Origin: Chloroflexota bacterium
GTDB lineage: Bacteria > Chloroflexota > Dehalococcoidia > SHYB01 > JACPQI01
NCBI GenBank assembly: GCA_016190545.1
Contig: JACPQI010000029.1
Coordinates: forward strand, 1 to 6,533
Direction: 5' to 3'
DNA length: 6,533 nucleotides
The translations under genes and the position numbers were made by a program. Positions 5,881-6,533 of this stretch are shown piece after piece (within the stretch, counting starts at the first letter, position 1; each line of letters starts with the position of its first letter). The notes under the pieces are model-generated. The model was given only the letters and a program-made list of their open reading frames with translations. It had not been told where the DNA came from and did no database searches.

Positions 5881-6533
5881 ATGACATTGGAGAACAAGGT
5901 TGCGATTGTCACAGGAGGGGGGCGTGGGATCGGCGAGGCCATCGCGCTGCGGCTGGCCGGCGACGGGGCGCAGGTAGCCGTGTGGGACATTCGGCCAGAA
6001 CTGGCGGAGGCCGTGTCGGCCAAGATAACCGCTATGGGTCGGAAAGCCCTCGCTGGAACGGTGGACGTCACGAAGATGGAGCAGGTACAGCAAGGCTGCA
6101 AGGATGTGGTGAAGAGGTTGGGCCGCATCGACATCCTGGTGAACAACGCCGGGTGGACAGTGCCGATGCAACACTTCAAGGACCTGGACCCGGCACATTG
6201 GCGCTCCATCGTCGATGTGGACCTGTTCGGCGTGCTGAACTGCACCAAAGTGGCGCTGGAATACATGGTGCCCCAAAAGTACGGCAGGATTATCTCCATC
6301 ACCTCCGACTCGGCGAAGGCGGGTTCCCCAGGCCAGTCTGTTTACGTGAGCGCCAAGGCGGGCGTCATGGGCTTCACACGGTCGCTGGCGGCGGAGTTGG
6401 GCAAGCTGGGCATCACCGTGAACTGCGTGTCGCCGTCGTCGACGGACACAGCCCTATTGCGGCAGACGGTGGGGGTGGAGAACTTCGCCGAGCGGGAACG
6501 CGCGGTGCCGGTAGGACGGCTGGGACGGCCCGA
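5881..6533 (+). CDS. Short-chain dehydrogenase/reductase (SDR), 3' end outside window
   Basis: The first 217 residues of a classical SDR oxidoreductase are present, out of about 250 expected, and the frame is still open at the window end. The Rossmann nucleotide-binding motif TGGGRGIG (11-18) follows the first strand. Asp36 in VAVWDIRPE at the end of the second strand favours NAD(H) over NADP(H). NNAG is at 88-91, the catalytic residues are Ser142, Tyr155 and Lys159 (YVSAK), and the substrate-side segment SPSSTDTALL follows at about 184-193. The fourth member of the usual Asn-Ser-Tyr-Lys tetrad appears as Asp114 (VDVDLFGVLN). From memory the SDSAKAGSPG and TDTALL parts recall the BadH-like 2-hydroxycyclohexanecarboxyl-CoA dehydrogenase and 3-oxoacyl-ACP reductase groups, but the substrate cannot be fixed. 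The start at 5881 is backed by AGGAG 6 nt upstream. The gene is cytoplasmic and divergent from VKOR. Confidence 0.93.
   Translation, partial: MTLENKVAIVTGGGRGIGEAIALRLAGDGAQVAVWDIRPELAEAVSAKITAMGRKALAGTVDVTKMEQVQQGCKDVVKRLGRIDILVNNAGWTVPMQHFKDLDPAHWRSIVDVDLFGVLNCTKVALEYMVPQKYGRIISITSDSAKAGSPGQSVYVSAKAGVMGFTRSLAAELGKLGITVNCVSPSSTDTALLRQTVGVENFAERERAVPVGRLGRP

Noticed and set aside
5772..6302. Upstream extension of the VKOR frame (177 residues)
   Set aside because: Most of it is antisense to the SDR gene, whose motifs and Shine-Dalgarno are clear. VKOR proteins begin shortly before the first membrane helix, and promoter-like elements lie in between.

Overview
The window is a compact, GC-rich (roughly 60%), fully bacterial stretch with five genes and part of a sixth, almost no spacer DNA, and no RNA gene, mobile element or CRISPR array that I can see. 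The protein style suggests a member of Chloroflexota, possibly Dehalococcoidia/SAR202-like and possibly from a metagenome. The clues are a permease beginning MEKLFGIPMGG...FKLGVRNVPRR, a stand-alone HAS-barrel-like protein, and a fused VKOR-thioredoxin oxidase. This is a judgement from remembered family resemblance, not a search.

Layout. Positions 2-466 (+) hold the 3' end of a major facilitator superfamily transporter. It converges tail to tail on a minus-strand block, and the two stop codons share the palindrome CTAG. Read in its own direction, the minus block (5771 down to 463) is: a VKOR-thioredoxin disulfide-forming enzyme, a 67-bp gap, a LolD/MacB-type ABC ATPase, a 1013-residue tandem FtsX/MacB permease starting 3 nt later, and a 202-residue HAS-barrel-like protein whose start overlaps the permease stop (ATGAGTAA). 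On the plus strand from 5881 a short-chain dehydrogenase/reductase runs off the window end.

The ATPase, permease and HAS-barrel-like genes look like one translationally coupled unit encoding an ABC machine of the MacB/LolCDE mechanotransmission class, plus an unexplained cytoplasmic partner. VKOR may be co-transcribed with them or may only be a neighbour. The permease has no cysteine, so it is not itself a disulfide client.

The only real intergenic region is the 109 bp between the divergent VKOR and SDR genes (5772-5880). It holds promoter-like elements facing both ways with overlapping -10 hexamers, an evenly spaced trio of AGAC/GTCT half-sites, a small GC-rich hairpin and a good Shine-Dalgarno for the SDR gene. 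I found no clearly novel system. The points most worth following are the HAS-barrel/exporter coupling, the unusual permease architecture and the compact divergent regulatory region.
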